In this document: positions 62,615 to 64,000 of the stretch, piece after piece | Numbering within the stretch: the stretch's first letter is position 1 | How the letters are laid out: every line of letters begins with the position of its first letter | Source of the DNA: Thauera sp. 28 | GTDB lineage: Bacteria; Pseudomonadota; Gammaproteobacteria; Burkholderiales; Rhodocyclaceae | Direction of reading: 5' to 3' | Length of the DNA stretch: 64,000 nucleotides | NCBI RefSeq assembly: GCF_000310145.2 | Contig: NZ_AMXA01000012.1 | Coordinates: 1-64,000 of the forward strand | Made by a program: the position numbers and the translations under genes | Notes under the pieces: generated by a model | What the model was told of the DNA's origin: nothing | The model's input: only the letters and a program-made list of their open reading frames with translations | Database searches by the model: none

Positions 62615-62655
62615 TCCGGGCTGCACACCCCGCCCAGCCAGGACGCTGAAAGTTC

Positions 62656-63813
<1,158 letters not shown>

Positions 63814-63901
63814 AATTGAGACTCTTGGAACGACGGCCTCCTGGAGGCCGGGACGGTTGTGGTGGGGGCGCTGGCCAGCCCCTTCCACCAAAGGAGATTG
63901 C

Positions 63902-64000
63902 ATGCAACTGTCGGAGCTCAGGGATTACCTCGATACCCTGCTCGATGCGCCGCGGCTGAAGGATTATTGCCCAAACGGTCTGCAAGTGGAAGGACGCGCC
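63902..64000 (+). CDS. NIF3/YbgI-family dinuclear metal centre protein, 5' end
   Basis: Partial: only 33 residues, cut by the right edge. MQLSELRDYLDTLLDAPRLK followed by DYCPNGLQVEGRA is the typical start of the NIF3/YbgI family (YCPNGLQVEG is near invariant). Ribosome site AAAGGAG at 63,890. These proteins bind two metals and their cell role is still unclear; divergent arrangement with the DegS-like gene is frequent in betaproteobacteria. Confidence 0.88.
   Translation, partial: MQLSELRDYLDTLLDAPRLKDYCPNGLQVEGRA

Overview
The window is high-GC bacterial chromosome. Gene content and order (miaB-phoH-ybeY-corC-lnt-glyQS-gmhB-plsC, mlaFEDACB-ibaG-murA-his operon-tatABC-degS-like, plus a PHA phasin) point to a betaproteobacterium, most likely Rhodocyclales of the Azoarcus/Thauera type. 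The genus is an inference from synteny and protein style, not a database match.

Positions 1 to about 21,400 are the late half of a Mu-like transposable prophage, all on the plus strand. The left edge cuts the portal gene. Head genes follow in Mu order: F-like minor head protein, G-like morphogenesis protein, I/Z-like protease with nested scaffold, a decoration-like protein, T-like major head, then gp35-, gp36-, gp37- and gp38-like genes. The tail is of the long non-contractile type seen in the B3/D3112 group: a tail tube protein, a cassette of small fibre-like genes with a DUF4376 protein, a 1210-aa tape measure, then large tail-tip proteins. The last phage gene is a small family 2 glycosyltransferase. 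Early genes, transposase and lysis genes are not in the window. A tRNA-like element lies antisense in the head operon. The prophage ends beside a host tRNA-Met gene and its terminator.

Positions 21.7-33.1 kb are housekeeping genes on the plus strand: a secreted hypothetical protein, miaB, phoH, ybeY with an unusual N-terminal extension, corC, lnt, glyQ, glyS, gmhB, plsC and a pterin carbinolamine dehydratase. Two clusters of REP-like inverted repeats sit in the intergenic gaps. Positions 33.1-37.0 kb (minus strand) hold a phasin with a near-consensus promoter, an enoyl-CoA hydratase, lptA, lptC and kdsD; kdsC and lptB are not beside them.

Positions 37.1-45.7 kb (minus strand) form one tightly overlapping operon for a reduced MSHA/type II secretion-like machine: secretin, MshE-type ATPase with a probable c-di-GMP-binding N-terminus, platform protein, a bitopic assembly protein that looks like a GspL/MshI head fused to a GspC/MshK-like tail, and three pilin-like proteins. 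This is the best candidate here for a little-described system.

Positions 45.9-53.1 kb (plus) carry the Mla phospholipid transport operon, an ABC-2 exporter, ibaG and murA. rnk (minus) with a triplicated gene end separates murA from the histidine operon. The his genes run hisG-hisD-(hisC inverted)-hisB-hisH-hisA-hisF-hisI-hisE, followed by a HIT protein, tatABC, a convergent DegS-like protease and the start of a NIF3-family gene.
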